A stretch of DNA of 64,000 nt. Source: Streptomyces indicus. Lineage in GTDB: Bacteria; Actinomycetota; Actinomycetes; Streptomycetales; Streptomycetaceae. Under the pieces are notes generated by a model that saw nothing but the letters and a program-made list of their open reading frames with translations, did not search any database and was not told where the DNA came from. Within the stretch, counting starts at the first letter, position 1, and each line of letters starts with the position of its first letter. Location of the stretch: positions 434,001-498,000 of the forward strand of contig NZ_FNFF01000004.1 in the NCBI RefSeq assembly GCF_900100315.1, given 5' to 3'. Made by a program: the position numbers and the translations under genes. This document shows, one piece after another, positions 63,390 to 64,000 of the stretch.

Positions 63390-63420
63390 GCTCTTCAGGA
63401 GTGAGCGACAGGGTTACGTG

Positions 63421-63453
63421 AAGGGGGCGCCGGTCATCGACCGGCGCCCCCTT
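63421..63453 (+). terminator. Strong terminator after pepN
   Basis: AAGGGGGCGCCGGT pairs with ACCGGCGCCCCCTT over 14 bp with a five-base loop (CATCG), 32 bases past the pepN stop. Nearly symmetric, so it may act in both directions. Confidence 0.85.
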
Positions 63454-63670
63454 CCGGCCGTCCGGGCCCGCCTCGGGTCCTGCCGGTCCGGCGAAACGGA
63501 TGGTCCGGACATGCCCCGGAATCCGCCGCCATACCACTCCAACTGCTTTTCTCCGTACGGCAGTACCACTTTCGAGTTGTGCTCGTTTATCTCCGCGGGC
63601 ACCGTGACGCACCACCCTGCACGCTGGATGCCCCGCGCACCGATCTCCCGCCCGCCCGGAGGACATCCGC

Positions 63671-64000
63671 ATGAGCAGCCAGCCGCCCCTCGCCGGAGGC
63701 GCCACCGGCCCCGACGCGCTGCGGCCGCTGCTGCTCACCGTCCTCGACGCCCTCGCCGAAGGCGCCGCCGCGCGCGGGGGACCGCTGCCGGACGGCGGGC
63801 CCGAAGCTGTCGGGCAGCATGTCGCCAAGACCGTCGACCACGTGCTGCCGGCCCAAGGGCTGGGCGCCGAAGAGGCGTTGCGCACCCTCGTCACGCTCGT
63901 CGCCTCGGGCGCGGCCGACCCCGCCGACCCGCTGTGCGCGGCCCATCTGCACACCCCGCCGCTCGCGGTCGCGGCCGCCGCGGACCTCGCCGCGTCCGCC
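63671..64000 (+). CDS. PLP-dependent decarboxylase, N-terminal part (cut by window end)
   Basis: The first 110 residues of a longer protein. GGAGGAC lies 6 bases before the ATG. LRPLLLTVLDALAEGAAARGG, HVAKTVDHVLPAQGLGAEEALRTL and then CAAHLHTPPLAVAAAADLAAS match the N-terminal region of group II PLP decarboxylases (diaminobutyrate, aspartate or aromatic amino acid type), where HLHTPP is the segment just before the PLP domain. The lysine that binds PLP lies outside the window, so the substrate cannot be predicted. Confidence 0.7.
   Translation, partial: MSSQPPLAGGATGPDALRPLLLTVLDALAEGAAARGGPLPDGGPEAVGQHVAKTVDHVLPAQGLGAEEALRTLVTLVASGAADPADPLCAAHLHTPPLAVAAAADLAASA

Noticed and set aside
63414..63602. 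Minus-strand small open frame (62 codons) between pepN and the decarboxylase gene
   Set aside because: It uses codons such as ATA that are rare in this genome, starts with GTG without a ribosome site and runs into the pepN terminator. More likely promoter DNA for the decarboxylase gene.

Overview
The window is high-GC actinobacterial chromosome, almost certainly Streptomyces: codon third positions are nearly all G or C, GTG starts are frequent, several genes look leaderless, glutamate synthase is the bacterial GltB/GltD pair, and the sugar ABC operon has no ATPase gene of its own, as expected where one shared MsiK-type ATPase serves many importers. It reads like core chromosome with one accessory island.

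Layout. 1-2250: the end of trpA, an exported DsbA-like thioredoxin protein and lgt. 2379-5039: an acetyltransferase, then a CoA-ester lyase and a CaiB-type CoA-transferase. 5125-10711: a tightly overlapping operon of four ADP-ribosylglycohydrolase paralogues followed by a ribokinase. 10947-18099: a VIT-type metal transporter, a structured leader, and gltB-gltD. 18671-25100: an accessory island with a WXG-type partner, a 1594-residue RHS/YD-repeat polymorphic toxin with an ADP-ribosyltransferase-like tip, a putative immunity gene and an SseB-like gene. 25229-34015: a VWA protein, a secreted lamin-tail protein, a sugar ABC importer, a GH46 chitosanase, an SDR and an orphan cytochrome b (QcrB). 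34104-36562: an MHS transporter and a family-5 uracil-DNA glycosylase. 36642-49748: a catabolic cluster matching the KstR2 regulon (steroid C/D-ring, HIP-CoA pathway) of mycolic-acid actinobacteria. 49788-64000: a YnfA protein, an ankyrin/HEAT protein, a MarR/efflux pair, a metallopeptidase-like protein, a two-component system, GH35 beta-galactosidase with an AraC regulator, chorismate mutase, aminopeptidase N and the start of a PLP decarboxylase.

How genes work together. The catabolic cluster is read divergently from two intergenic regions (38801-38875 and 47997-48052). Each carries a near-match to the published KstR2 box, and a KstR2-like TetR gene lies between them, so the halves probably form one regulon despite three unrelated-looking genes in the middle. 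The ABC importer has paired inverted-repeat operators and a DasR-like site, and it lies beside a chitosanase, which suggests uptake of amino-sugar oligomers.

Most noteworthy: (i) a gltB leader with three small hairpins whose six-base loops resemble ANTAR-protein targets; (ii) the four-paralogue ADP-ribosylglycohydrolase/ribokinase operon; (iii) the RHS toxin/immunity module with a visibly different base composition at its tip; (iv) five separate genes whose last 15-23 bases, including the stop codon, are tandemly repeated. All assignments come from reading the sequence and from family knowledge; no database search was run.
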